Source: Pseudomonas pseudonitroreducens
GTDB lineage: Bacteria > Pseudomonadota > Gammaproteobacteria > Pseudomonadales > Pseudomonadaceae
NCBI RefSeq assembly: GCF_021603645.1
Contig: NZ_BQHJ01000003.1
Span: 186,001 to 250,000, forward strand
Length of the DNA: 64,000 nucleotides
Direction of reading: 5' to 3'
In this document: positions 24,065-35,015 of the stretch, one piece after another
Position numbering within the stretch: position 1 is the stretch's first letter
Layout: each line of letters begins with the position of its first letter
Notes under the pieces: model-generated
The model's database searches: none
What the model was told of the DNA's origin: nothing
What the model saw: only the letters and a program-made list of their open reading frames with translations
Position numbers and translations under genes: made by a program

Positions 24065-25198
24065 ATGGAGAATTTCTACAACGTTTTTCGTCAGTCCCTG
24101 GGCAACATGCTCGGCAAGCCCTTGTGGCTGCTGATGGTGCTGTCGGTGGCGCTGACCACCTTGCCCTACGCGCACCGCACCATGGATGACCTGCCGGTGG
24201 CGGTGATCGACATGGATCACAGCGCCGTCTCACGCGAGCTGATCCGCCTGCTCGATGCCGCACCGAAAATCGCCACGCGCGCCTACGACCAGTTGCCCGC
24301 GGCCCAGCGCGATCTCGCCTGGCGCGAGCTGTTCGGCATCGTGGTGATTCCTGTGGACTTCGAGAAACGCGTGCTGCGCGGCGAGTCGGTGACCGTGCCG
24401 ATCTTCGGCGATGCCACCAACCGCATGGCCAACGGGCAGATCCAGCAGGACATCAGCGCCACCTACAGTGAGCTGACGCTGCGCTACAACCGCGAACGGC
24501 TGATGCGCGGCGGCTTCTCCGAGGGTCAATCGAACGTGCTGCTGCAGCCGACGATCGGCCAGCTGACCGACCTGTTCAACCCCGGCACCAGCTTCGCCGC
24601 CATCGTCCTGCCGGGGCTGGTGACGCTGATCCTGCAGCACAGCCTGCTGCTCTCCTGCACGCGGGTGAACCTCAACCTGCGCGGCGGCACCCCGCGTTCG
24701 CTGCGCCAGCCGGCCTCGACTCGCTTTGGCCGCTATGCCGCGCAACTGCTCATCTGGATGGTGCTGGCGATGCTCTTCTACGTGATCTGGCCGTGGATGA
24801 TGGGGTACCGGCAGACGGCATCGTTCTTCATGCTGATGGGCCTGGTGCTGCCATTCCTGCTGGCGGTGATTGCCATGAGCGAGTTCATCGCCGAACTGCT
24901 GCCCTCCGAGGAGGCGGTCTACCTGACCATGACCTTCATCACCCTGCCGCTGTTCTACATGGCCGGCTTCACCTGGCCGCCACAGGCCATGCCGCAGTGG
25001 GTTCAGTGGCTGGCCGACGCCATCCCGTCCACCTGGGCGATCCGCGCCGTGGTGGAGATGAACCAGATGAACCTGCCGCTATCCGCCGTTGCCGACAGGA
25101 TTCTCATCCTCTTCGCCATGGCGGCGGCCTATGGATTGCTGGGCACACTGATCTACCAGTACCGCAACTGGCGCTGGGACCAGCTCAAGGGCTGGTGA
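24065..25198 (+). CDS. ABC-2 type transporter permease (second of two)
   Basis: A 377-aa paralogue of the preceding permease: one N-terminal TM, an extracytoplasmic domain with LPVAVIDMDHSAVSRELIRL, then five TMs with a conserved FITLPLFYMAGFTWPPQAMP near residue 298. ATG 24065 follows AAGGAGCC. Ten bases separate it from the first permease. Homologous systems (YhiI-RbbA-YhhJ, YbhGFSR) include an ATPase, but none is encoded in this operon or nearby. Either an ATPase elsewhere is recruited or the pair works without one. Confidence 0.87.
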   Translation: MENFYNVFRQSLGNMLGKPLWLLMVLSVALTTLPYAHRTMDDLPVAVIDMDHSAVSRELIRLLDAAPKIATRAYDQLPAAQRDLAWRELFGIVVIPVDFEKRVLRGESVTVPIFGDATNRMANGQIQQDISATYSELTLRYNRERLMRGGFSEGQSNVLLQPTIGQLTDLFNPGTSFAAIVLPGLVTLILQHSLLLSCTRVNLNLRGGTPRSLRQPASTRFGRYAAQLLIWMVLAMLFYVIWPWMMGYRQTASFFMLMGLVLPFLLAVIAMSEFIAELLPSEEAVYLTMTFITLPLFYMAGFTWPPQAMPQWVQWLADAIPSTWAIRAVVEMNQMNLPLSAVADRILILFAMAAAYGLLGTLIYQYRNWRWDQLKGW

Positions 25199-25232
25199 GT
25201 CGTTACCTTTGCGATTGAGATGGGATTTCGAT

Positions 25233-25592
25233 ATGACGATGTGTCGTTCCTGGCTGCTGTTCAGCGCCGCGTTGCTCAGTGGTTGCGGCTCTTACCACAC
25301 CCTGCACAGCGATGATGTGGTGAGTGCCAGCGAGCTGAACCTCAAGGGAACCTATTGCGGGGCAATTCCGCGCGTCTACGGCGGGGTGGTCTGGGATGCC
25401 TGCCAGCTGTACGGCGAACCACTGGCCGATACCGGCTATACGCCGCCCTCCGCACCAGCCAATCACACCTTTGGCCCGCAGATCCTGCCCTTGTTGGACA
25501 TGGCCTTTTCTGGCGTTGTCGATACTCTCGCCTTGCCCTACACCCTGTACCGGCAGAACCGCGACGGCAGTATCCAGTTGACCCGCGACTGA
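25233..25592 (+). CDS. YceK/YidQ-like small lipoprotein (DUF1375)
   Basis: The product is 119 aa with an N-terminal lipoprotein signal [20 protein letters not shown], lipobox LSGC with Cys 18. Downstream [21 protein letters not shown] and [17 protein letters not shown] are the YceK/YidQ family core. The family is found in enteric and pseudomonad envelopes and has no known activity. ATG 25233 follows a G-rich weak ribosome site; in-frame starts further up lack the signal. It lies 34 bp after the second permease, so it may be the last gene of the export operon. Confidence 0.78.
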   Translation: MTMCRSWLLFSAALLSGCGSYHTLHSDDVVSASELNLKGTYCGAIPRVYGGVVWDACQLYGEPLADTGYTPPSAPANHTFGPQILPLLDMAFSGVVDTLALPYTLYRQNRDGSIQLTRD

Positions 25593-25635
25593 CCCGTCTA
25601 GAGTAAGTGTTCCAACTTCCCCGGGAGCTCTTTCG

Positions 25636-26421
25636 ATGAATGTATTGAACGGCAAGGTCGCAGTGGTTACCGGCGCGGCCAGCGGCATCGGCAGGCAGAT
25701 TGCCCTGACCCTGGCGCAAGCTGGCGCGGCCGTGGCTATCGCCGACCTGCAGGAGGACGCCGCCCAGCGCGTGGTGGCGGAGATCGAAGCCGTTGGTGGC
25801 AAGGCCCTGGCGGTCGCGATGGATGTGACCGACGAGCAGGCGGTGGACAGCGGTATCGATCGCGTCGTCGCCACCTTGGGCAGCGTCGACATCCTGGTCT
25901 CCAACGCCGGCATCCAGATCGTCAATCCGATTCAGGATTTCGCCTTCGCCGACTGGAAGAAGATGCTCGCGATCCACCTCGACGGCGCTTTCCTCACTAC
26001 CCGTGCGGTGCTGCGTCATCTGTACCCGGCTGGGCGTGGTGGCGTGGTGATCTACATGGGCTCGGTGCACTCCCATGAAGCCTCGCCACTGAAGTCCGCC
26101 TATGTCACCGCCAAGCACGGCCTGCTCGGCTTGGCGCGCACACTGGCAAAGGAGGGCGGGCCGCACGGCGTGCGCTCCCACGTGGTGTGCCCCGGTTTCG
26201 TGCGCACGCCTCTGGTGGAAAAGCAGATTCCCGAACAGGCCAAGGAGTTGGGCATCAGCGAGGAAGCCGTAGTGAAGCAGGTCATGCTCGGTGGGACGGT
26301 GGATGGCGAGTTCACCACCGTGGAGGACGTGGCGCAGACGGTGCTGTTCCTGGCCAGTTTCCCTTCAGCGGCGCTCACCGGCCAGTCGGTGCTGGTCAGC
26401 CATGGCTGGGGGATGCGCTGA
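25636..26421 (+). CDS. bdhA: 3-hydroxybutyrate dehydrogenase
   Basis: A 261-aa SDR closely following the bacterial 3-hydroxybutyrate dehydrogenase pattern: [17 protein letters not shown] (residues 11-27), [14 protein letters not shown], the active-site stretch [20 protein letters not shown] with Ser, Tyr and Lys, and [20 protein letters not shown]. It oxidises D-3-hydroxybutyrate with NAD to acetoacetate in ketone body or PHB use. No partner CoA-transferase is adjacent. A strong hairpin follows the stop. Confidence is high because the substrate-loop residues are those of known HBDHs. Confidence 0.88.
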   Translation: MNVLNGKVAVVTGAASGIGRQIALTLAQAGAAVAIADLQEDAAQRVVAEIEAVGGKALAVAMDVTDEQAVDSGIDRVVATLGSVDILVSNAGIQIVNPIQDFAFADWKKMLAIHLDGAFLTTRAVLRHLYPAGRGGVVIYMGSVHSHEASPLKSAYVTAKHGLLGLARTLAKEGGPHGVRSHVVCPGFVRTPLVEKQIPEQAKELGISEEAVVKQVMLGGTVDGEFTTVEDVAQTVLFLASFPSAALTGQSVLVSHGWGMR

Positions 26422-26435
26422 GGACTGCAGAAGGA

Positions 26436-26474
26436 CAATGACCCCGTCTCGTGAGGGGACGAGCGGGGTCATTG
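26436..26474. terminator. long perfect hairpin after bdhA (terminator-like)
   Basis: Arms CAATGACCCCG (26436-26446) and CGGGGTCATTG (26464-26474) enclose a second pair CTCGT/ACGAG, giving about 16 paired bases with one bulge and a 6-nt loop. No U-run follows on the plus strand. It is very stable and ends bdhA transcripts or protects their 3' end. Confidence 0.6.
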
Positions 26475-26633
26475 GGTCGACTTGCTTGCGCCTGCTGGAG
26501 CCCTGGTTCACCCGGGGCGTCTGCCTCTTCCGGGGCCGGGCTCGTTGCGTCGGCGCAGGTGTAGATTCCTACATTCGGGCGACTGGTTATGTAGTGGATT
26601 TCCCCGTCATGGTGTCAGGCGGTTCTTCAGTAT

Positions 26634-26709
26634 GTAGGGCGGATAACCCTGAACGGGTTATCCGCCGATAGCATGACGGCGTATAACGCTGGCGCGTTAT
26701 ACGGCCTAC
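26634..26709. repeat. palindromic repeat, family D (GTAGGGCGGATAAC type)
   Basis: The outer pair is GTAGGGCGGATAACCC on the left and GTTATACGGCCTACG on the right, with an inner GGGTTATCCGCCGATAGCAT / ATGACGGCGTATAAC mirror. It lies before the SNF2 helicase stop in the convergent 312-bp gap after bdhA. Nothing else is visible in that gap beyond the hairpin at 26436. Related copies: 51046-51131 and half at 54926-54960. Confidence 0.75.
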
Positions 26710-26733
26710 GGTCTGGACTCCAGGAGCGGGAGG

Positions 26734-29115
<2,382 letters not shown>

Positions 29116-29348
29116 CCGAGTGTCCTTCCGGCAGTCCAGCCGAGTACGCAAACGCCCGATGATACCGCGATTGTTCTCGGGCGTGACGCGCAAGAACCCG
29201 CCCACGACCAGCTGCGCGTCGGTAAAACGGCGTTAAAAACAGGCTCAGAATGCTCATTTACTATTCGTAAACTGCGCTTCTTCGCCTGTTTTTGCCTTGT
29301 TTTACTCTAGCTCGCTTGGTCGCGGACGTGCTCTGAGGAAACCGGCGG

Positions 29349-30236
29349 TCAGCGGGCGAAGCGTTTCGCCCCCGCCACGCACAGCACCACGGCGACGGTC
29401 GCGCCGGCCATCAGCGGGCTGATCTGTTCGTGCAGCAGCAGGCCGGCCAGCGCCAGGCCGAAGAATGGCTGCAGCAGTTGCAGTTGGCCGACCGCGGCGA
29501 TGCCGCCGGTGGCCAGGCCGTGGTACCAGAAGAAGAAGCCGATCAGCATGCTGAACAGCGACACGTAGCCCAGGCTCAGCCAGGCCGGCCAACTGGCGCC
29601 GGTGAAGGTTGCCGGCTGGGTGTACCAGGCCAGCGGCAGCATCAGCGGCAGGGACAGCACCAGCACCCAGCAGATCACCTGCCAACTGCCCAGGTGACGG
29701 GCGATGCGCCCACCCTCGGCATAGCCCAGGCCACAGACCGCCACGGCCGCCAGCATCAGCAGGTCACCGGTGACATTGCCCGCGCCGCTCTGTGACAGGG
29801 CAAAGCCCGCCACCACGGCGCTGCCCAGCAGCGAACAGATCCAGAACGCCGGGCGCGGTTGCTCACCGGCGCGGATCACGCCGAACAGCGCGGTAGCCAG
29901 CGGCAGCAGGCCGACGAAGACGATGGCGTGGGCCGAGTTGACGTGCTTGAGCGCCAGCGCGGTGAGCAACGGGAAGCCCACCACCACGCCGCCGGCGACT
30001 ACCAGCAGGGGGATCAGGTCCTTGCGTGCCGGCAGCTTCTGCCGCAGCACCAGGAGGATCGCCGCCGCCAGCAGCCCGGCGATGCTGGCGCGGGCGAGGG
30101 TGAGGAAGGTCGGGTCGAAGTCGGCCACCGCTACCCGCGTCGCCGGCAGTGAGCCGCTGAAGATGAGCACGCCAAGGAAGCCGCTGAGCCAGCCGCCAAG
30201 GTTGCTGTTGCTGGCGAGTGTGTGGGGGTTGTTCAT
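29349..30236 (-). CDS. EamA/DMT family transporter
   Basis: The 295-aa product from ATG 30236 has ten membrane segments in two EamA repeats, with the GGWLSGFLGVLIFSGSLPATR opening and a second-half LSLGYVSLFSMLIGFFFWYHG. DMT exporters of this type (RhtA/YdcZ-like) extrude amino acids or metabolites. It is divergent from a MocR regulator, whose GGTACAA repeats lie in the 150-bp gap, so it is the probable target of that regulator. Substrate unknown; MocR pairing suggests an amino acid or amine. Confidence 0.87.
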   Translation of the reverse strand: MNNPHTLASNSNLGGWLSGFLGVLIFSGSLPATRVAVADFDPTFLTLARASIAGLLAAAILLVLRQKLPARKDLIPLLVVAGGVVVGFPLLTALALKHVNSAHAIVFVGLLPLATALFGVIRAGEQPRPAFWICSLLGSAVVAGFALSQSGAGNVTGDLLMLAAVAVCGLGYAEGGRIARHLGSWQVICWVLVLSLPLMLPLAWYTQPATFTGASWPAWLSLGYVSLFSMLIGFFFWYHGLATGGIAAVGQLQLLQPFFGLALAGLLLHEQISPLMAGATVAVVLCVAGAKRFAR

Positions 30237-30306
30237 GGTGGGTGTTCCGACAGGAGAGCGAGCCTGGAGGATGCGCGCCGGGCTGCCGGGCGGCCAGTGA
30301 CAGAAA

Positions 30307-30352
30307 GGTACAATTTGAGCAAACTGTCCGTAAATTATCCCGGTACAAATTG
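30307..30352. promoter_or_regulatory. direct repeats GGTACAA in the EamA/MocR gap (candidate MocR operator)
   Basis: GGTACAATTTG at 30307 and GGTACAAATTG at 30342 are near-identical direct repeats 35 bp apart start to start, about 3.3 helical turns. MocR/GabR regulators are known to bind two direct repeats spaced by about this distance. The repeats lie between the divergent genes and cover a likely promoter, so autorepression and control of the transporter are both expected. Confidence 0.65.
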
Positions 30353-30386
30353 CCCCGGAAGAAATCCGGGGACAGGCGAGGGCGAC

Positions 30387-31784
30387 ATGGGCAGACCCAA
30401 GGGCACGCGAGTCGATTCGGTGATCCACCACGTGCGCGAGCGCCTGGCAGCGCGGGCGCTGGTGCCAGGCGAGCGATTGCCGTCCATCCGCCAGCTCGCC
30501 GAGCAACTGGAGGTGTCCAAGACCACCGTGGTGGAGGCCTACGACCGCCTGGCGGCTGACGGCGTGATCGCCGCCCGCCGCGGCTCCGGCTTCTATGTCA
30601 GTGGCCACGCGCCGCCGCTGTCCCTGGCGGACGTCGGCCCGGCGCTGGACCGCAGCATCGACCCGTTGTGGATATCCCGGCAGTCGCTGGAAGCCGCCGA
30701 CACCTCGCTCAAGCCCGGTTGCGGCTGGCTGCCGCCGTCCTGGCTGCCGGAGGAGGAGCTGCGCCGTGCGCTACGGCAGATCGCCCGCGCACCGCAATCC
30801 AGCCTGCTGGAGTACGGTCGCCCTTATGGCCACTCCGGGCTGCGCGAGCAACTGGCGAGGCGGCTGGCTGATTACGGCGTGCCCGTTGGTCCGCAGCAGG
30901 TGGTGCTGACGGACAACGGCACCCAGGCCATCGACCTGGTCTGCCGCTTCCTGCTGGAACCGGGCGACTGCGTGCTGGTGGACGACCCCGGCTACTTCAA
31001 TTTCCAGGCCCTGCTGAGGGCGCACCGCGTGCAGGTGGTGGGGGTTCCCTACACCCCGAACGGGCCGGATGTCGCGGCCATGGCCAACCTGCTGGAGCAG
31101 CATCGCCCGCGTCTGTACATCACCAACTCGGCCTTCCACAACCCCACTGGCGCGGTGTTGTCGCCTCTGGTCGCCCATCGCCTGCTGAAGCTGGCCGAGG
31201 CCCATGACCTGCTGATCGTCGAGGACGACATCTTCGGTGATTTCGAGCACGACAGCGCGCCACGCCTGTCGGCCTTCGACGGGCTGGAGCGGGTGATCCA
31301 GGTCGGCAGTTTCTCCAAGACGCTGTCGGCCTCGGTGCGTTGCGGCTACATCGCCACCAAGCCGGAGTGGTGCGAGCGCCTGGTGGACCTGAAACTGGCG
31401 ACCAGTTTCGGCAACAGCCCGTTCAGCGCCGAGTTGCTCTACGAGTTGCTGCGCAAAGGCAGCTATCGCCGTCACCTCGATCATCTGCGCGGCCGCCTTG
31501 CCGACGCCATGGGCGAGACGCTGCTGCGCCTGCGCGCGCTGGATATCCAGCCGTGGCTGGAGCCGCGTGGCGGGGTCTTCGTCTGGGCCCGCCTGCCGGA
31601 CGGGCTGGATGCCGCGCAGGTGTCGCGTGCTGCCCTGGCCGACAACCTGGTGCTGGCGCCGGGCAACGTCTTCAGCCTCAGCCAGAGCGCTGCCGGTTAC
31701 CTGCGTTTCAACGTTGCGCAGTGCCAGTCGCCCCGCGTGTTCGAGGGCCTGGAGCGGGCCATGGGACAAGTGCGCGGGCGTTGA
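30387..31784 (+). CDS. MocR-family (GntR-HTH plus aminotransferase) regulator
   Basis: The 465-aa chimera has a GntR winged HTH at residues 5-70 (LPSIRQLAEQLEVSKTTVVE) fused to a fold-type I aminotransferase domain, with DDPGYFNFQALLRAH, HNPTGAVLSPLVAHR and the PLP-lysine motif GSFSKTLSASVRCGY (Lys about 311). Such proteins bind PLP and sense amino acids or PLP itself. ATG 30387 was picked because the HTH begins at once. It is divergent from an EamA transporter, a recurring pair in Pseudomonas. Confidence 0.9.
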   Translation: MGRPKGTRVDSVIHHVRERLAARALVPGERLPSIRQLAEQLEVSKTTVVEAYDRLAADGVIAARRGSGFYVSGHAPPLSLADVGPALDRSIDPLWISRQSLEAADTSLKPGCGWLPPSWLPEEELRRALRQIARAPQSSLLEYGRPYGHSGLREQLARRLADYGVPVGPQQVVLTDNGTQAIDLVCRFLLEPGDCVLVDDPGYFNFQALLRAHRVQVVGVPYTPNGPDVAAMANLLEQHRPRLYITNSAFHNPTGAVLSPLVAHRLLKLAEAHDLLIVEDDIFGDFEHDSAPRLSAFDGLERVIQVGSFSKTLSASVRCGYIATKPEWCERLVDLKLATSFGNSPFSAELLYELLRKGSYRRHLDHLRGRLADAMGETLLRLRALDIQPWLEPRGGVFVWARLPDGLDAAQVSRAALADNLVLAPGNVFSLSQSAAGYLRFNVAQCQSPRVFEGLERAMGQVRGR

Positions 31785-32041
31785 TGAAGGACAATTCGTC
31801 AACCTCCGCGGTGAAGTCTGTAGCGGGAGTCGGAACGCCGGAGGCTATGGGTGACCCTGGCGAGACCGAAAGGTCGGCGGAAAATTGAACGGTTGTACAA
31901 GCGAATCTGAAAATACTGACTTCACAGTCGAAAAGGTTGCGCTAACTCAACAGCGGACGAGCCTCTAGCATTATCGATTCAGCAAACGGGCAGTACAGGC
32001 TTCCCGTGATCAATCGATTAATCATAAGAGGAGCATTTCCC

Positions 32042-32629
32042 ATGGCCGAGCCCTGTCAGTTGTACCTCAAGGTCCGCATCAGTCGTTCCAGGCTCGATGA
32101 CTATCTGCGCCACGAAGCAGGCTCGGCGGCCTGCTTCAAGGACCTCGAGCATTGGCTGGATGGCAATCGCCATCGGCGCGGCGGGCTGACCTGGAGCGAG
32201 CTCTGCGAGCTGGGGCAGGGCACCACCGCGGCCGCCTGGGTGTCAGGCTGGGGGCGGCACCAGCGCTCACCGGCGTGGAACCACTATGACGACGCAACCC
32301 AGACCTGGAGCCTGGGCGTGCTGGAGTTCCCTGAAAGCCGGGACTGGATCATCGGTGCGATCAATGTGTTTCGACGAGTCGCCGAATACAAGGACCTGCC
32401 GGGCACCGACTACCTGCTGATCTACGAATACCTGTTCGGCAAGGGCACGGTGGTCGCCGCCGTCGAACTGACTCCCGGTGCTTCGCGCATCCTCGAAGAA
32501 CCCCCGCCCCTGCGTCTCACGGCCGAGGCCGATCGCACGATGAACAGCCTGTTGCGTGCCATGGATGTCAGCGCGCCGTACGCCGCACAGCGGAATTCGG
32601 ACACAGATACTCACAAACAGCGTTTCTGA
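32042..32629 (+). CDS. hypothetical protein, no family recognised
   Basis: A 195-aa soluble protein starting MAEPCQLYLKVRISRSRLDD, with AGAGG-type ribosome site (AAGAGGAGC) 9 nt upstream. No signal peptide, membrane segment or catalytic motif is obvious; the centre has SLGVLEFPESRDWIIGAINV and a hydrophobic strand DYLLIYEYLFGKGTVVAAVE. Its upstream 257 bp is noticeably AT-richer than the surroundings. A Fur box lies 12 bp beyond its stop, serving the next operon. Small acidic, orphan proteins like this sometimes act as immunity proteins, but no effector gene is nearby. Confidence 0.6.
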   Translation: MAEPCQLYLKVRISRSRLDDYLRHEAGSAACFKDLEHWLDGNRHRRGGLTWSELCELGQGTTAAAWVSGWGRHQRSPAWNHYDDATQTWSLGVLEFPESRDWIIGAINVFRRVAEYKDLPGTDYLLIYEYLFGKGTVVAAVELTPGASRILEEPPPLRLTAEADRTMNSLLRAMDVSAPYAAQRNSDTDTHKQRF

Positions 32630-32640
32630 GTTCTTTTAAT

Positions 32641-32655
32641 TGAGAATCAGTATCA
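32641..32655. promoter_or_regulatory. Fur box upstream of the DUF3649-PepSY-DUF3325 operon
   Basis: TGAGAATCAGTATCA matches TGATAATCATTATCA at 13 of 15 positions and lies 106 bp before the first ATG, in an AT-rich run. Iron repression of the following operon by Fur is therefore very likely. Confidence 0.82.
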
Positions 32656-32760
32656 TATAATTGCGCTTTTCCATCGCCCGCCCAGGAGTGCCCTGGGCGG
32701 CCCAGCAGGATTCACCTCGATGTGCGTTTCCCCGCGCCCGACCCAACCGAGAGCCGACGC

Positions 32761-33048
32761 ATGAGCGGAACCCGATTCGGTGCCGTTGCCGCCCGTATCC
32801 TCAGCGCCGTGGTTGGCGGTTATGCCCTGGCCTACACCGCCACGGCCTTCTTCAGCGTCTACCTGCCGATGTCGCGTTCGGACCGCGTATCCCTCGCCAG
32901 CCTGGCCTGCTTCATTGTCTGGGTCGCCGCGATCATCTACGCCTTTGGCGCGAAGAGCCCGTGGCGCGCCGTCTGGGCGCCCGCTGCGCTGAGCATCGTG
33001 CTGGGCCTGGCGGCTTTCCTGCCGACGGCTTACGGGGTGCGCCCATGA
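32761..33048 (+). CDS. DUF3649 membrane protein
   Basis: The 95-aa product has three hydrophobic segments (about 11-35, 43-62, 70-88) and the SGTRFGAVAARILSAVVGGY opening of the DUF3649 family. It is the first gene of a tight three-gene operon with overlapping stops and starts, under a Fur box. In other Pseudomonas this cassette often follows a TonB-dependent receptor and is linked to siderophore-iron reduction or uptake. The start at 32761 follows GAGAGCC. Confidence 0.82.
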   Translation: MSGTRFGAVAARILSAVVGGYALAYTATAFFSVYLPMSRSDRVSLASLACFIVWVAAIIYAFGAKSPWRAVWAPAALSIVLGLAAFLPTAYGVRP

Positions 33049-34568
33049 GCCTGCGCCAATCGATGTCCGGCCTGCACACCTGGAGTGGGCTGCTGGTCAG
33101 CTGGATTCTCTTCGTCGTGCTGTTCTCGGGCACCGTTGCGGTGTTCGACAAGGAACTCACCCGCTGGATGACTCCGCAGCTGCACAAGCTGGAGCAGGTG
33201 AGGGTTGGCGCCGACCAGGTGCGTGAGCTGATCGTCGAGCGCGCGCCCAAGGCCCACGGCTACTGGATGCATCCGCCCACCGAGCGCATGCCCTACTGGA
33301 CCGCGGGATGGGAGCCGGCGGACTTCAGTGAGTTCCAGTCCTTCCTGGTGGACGCGCAAAGCGGCGAAGTGCTGCCCAGGACCGTCGGCGGCAACTTCTT
33401 CCTCGAGCTGCACTACGAACTGCACGGCGGGATGATCGGCCTCTACGTAGTCGGCGTGGCCGGCGTGTTCATGCTGGTGGCACTGGTCAGCGGGGTGATC
33501 GTCCACCGGCGCATCTTCAAGGACTTCTTCACCTTGCGCCCGAAGGCGGCGAAGCAGCGCGCCTGGCTCGATGCGCACAACGTGCTCGGCGTGCTCGGCC
33601 TGCCGTTCCACCTGCTGATGGCGTACACCGGGCTGGCGATCTTCATCACCTTCTATATGACCGCCGGCATCAAGGTGGCCTACAAGAACGACATGGAGCA
33701 TTTCTTCCATGATGTGCAGGGCGCCTTCGACCGCGAAGCGCTGGGCAAGCCGGCGAAGGCGACCAAGTCCATCGACAACATGATCCTCAAGGCCCGCGAA
33801 GCCTGGGGCGACGACAGCCAGGTCGGCTGGATCAATATCGAGAATCCCGGCGACGCGGCAGCGATGGTGCAGGTCCGCAAGGCGGTGGACAAAGGCATGG
33901 TCAACGACCAGCGCACCGTGTCCTTCGACTCCGGCAGCGGCGCGCTGCTGCACGTGCAGAAGCCCTACAAGCCGGGCTACAAGACCTACGCCTGGCTGAC
34001 CGGCCTGCACATGGCACAGTTCGGCAACGACCTGCTGCGGGTGATGTATTTCGCCCTTGGCCTGCTGGGCTGCGTGATGGTCTTCGGCGGCCTGCAGGTC
34101 TGGGTGAGCAAGCGTGAAACCCGTGGCCACCGGGGCGTGGGGCTGGTGCGCACGCTCAACGGCGCGGTCTGTGGCGGCCTGCCGATTGCCTCCCTTGGGC
34201 TGCTGGCGGCGTCGCGCCTGCTGCCGGCCGACCTGCCTCAGCGAACCCGCTGGGAAGCGACTGCCTTCGTGGTGATCTGGTTGCTGGCGCTGGCCCATGC
34301 ATTGTTGCGCCGTGGCAGCCGCGCCATGGCCCGCGAGCAGTTTGTCGCCCTGGCGGCGTTGGCCTTGCTGCTGCCGCTGCTGAGCCTGTTCGGCCCCGAG
34401 CCGGGACGGATCACGACCCACATCGCCAACGGCGACTGGATGATGGTCGGTATCGATCTCGGCCTGCTGCTGATCGGCGGCCTCTGTGCGTTCCTCGCCT
34501 GGCGTCTGGGGCAGGAGCGCGCGCAATCCACGCGCGCGCGGCGTGCCCGCCATGAGGAGTACGCCTGA
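33045..34568 (+). CDS. PepSY-domain inner-membrane protein (iron uptake type)
   Basis: A 507-aa protein with an N-terminal TM (GLLVSWILFVVLFSGTVAVF, residues about 13-32), an early PepSY region, a TM pair around 133-205, a central periplasmic domain and four C-terminal TMs. GLHTWSGLL carries the conserved His of PepSY-TM family members, which are thought to coordinate haem for electron transfer in siderophore-iron reduction. It overlaps the DUF3649 stop (ATGA) and the DUF3325 start (TGATG), so the three proteins are translationally coupled and probably one complex. Confidence 0.87.
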   Translation: MSLRQSMSGLHTWSGLLVSWILFVVLFSGTVAVFDKELTRWMTPQLHKLEQVRVGADQVRELIVERAPKAHGYWMHPPTERMPYWTAGWEPADFSEFQSFLVDAQSGEVLPRTVGGNFFLELHYELHGGMIGLYVVGVAGVFMLVALVSGVIVHRRIFKDFFTLRPKAAKQRAWLDAHNVLGVLGLPFHLLMAYTGLAIFITFYMTAGIKVAYKNDMEHFFHDVQGAFDREALGKPAKATKSIDNMILKAREAWGDDSQVGWINIENPGDAAAMVQVRKAVDKGMVNDQRTVSFDSGSGALLHVQKPYKPGYKTYAWLTGLHMAQFGNDLLRVMYFALGLLGCVMVFGGLQVWVSKRETRGHRGVGLVRTLNGAVCGGLPIASLGLLAASRLLPADLPQRTRWEATAFVVIWLLALAHALLRRGSRAMAREQFVALAALALLLPLLSLFGPEPGRITTHIANGDWMMVGIDLGLLLIGGLCAFLAWRLGQERAQSTRARRARHEEYA

Positions 34569-34891
34569 TGCTGCTGGTGTTCGGTCTCAACCTGCTGGCG
34601 CTGGCAGCGGCCTGCCTGTCGCTTTCCCGTCACCACCGTGACCTGTTCGGCAGTGCGCCGTCCGCGTCCCGTGTGCGCCTGCTGCGTATCGTGGCGCTGG
34701 TGGACGGCGCGCTGGCGCTGGCCTATGCGATCCATGTCATCGGCGTCGAACTGGGCATCGTCTACTGGGCGTGCCTGCTGATGATCGCCTGTGCCGTGCT
34801 CGTCCTGCTGCTGGCCTGGCGGCCGCGCTGGGCGTTGCCGACGGCAGCAGCGATGCCGGTGATCGGTGGGGTGCTGGCCGTACTCGGCTGA
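34568..34891 (+). CDS. DUF3325 membrane protein
   Basis: The 107-aa product has four hydrophobic segments and the DUF3325 pattern LAAACLSLSRHHRDLFG near the N-terminus. It is the last gene of the Fur-box operon. The family occurs almost only behind DUF3649 and PepSY genes. Its contribution is unknown. Confidence 0.82.
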   Translation: MLLVFGLNLLALAAACLSLSRHHRDLFGSAPSASRVRLLRIVALVDGALALAYAIHVIGVELGIVYWACLLMIACAVLVLLLAWRPRWALPTAAAMPVIGGVLAVLG

Positions 34892-34904
34892 CGCTTCAGG
34901 CTTT

Positions 34905-34984
34905 TGCAGGAGCGAGCTTGCTCGCGAACAGATTTCCCGATTGGTCCGCTGGTGTGCGGTTCGCGAGCAAGCTCGCTCCTACAG
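34905..34984. repeat. palindromic repeat, family A
   Basis: TGCAGGAGCGAGCTTGCTCG and CGAGCAAGCTCGCTCCTACA flank a 38-bp centre. It fills the convergent gap between DUF3325 and an AraC gene and may end transcripts from both sides. Confidence 0.87.
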
Positions 34985-35015
34985 GTCGGGTGTTCGCGCA
35001 GGATCGGCCGGCGGC

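Noticed and set aside
30237-30608. Longer start for the EamA transporter (to 30608)
   Set aside because: It would cross into the divergent MocR gene and its operator. The first membrane segment begins just after ATG 30236.
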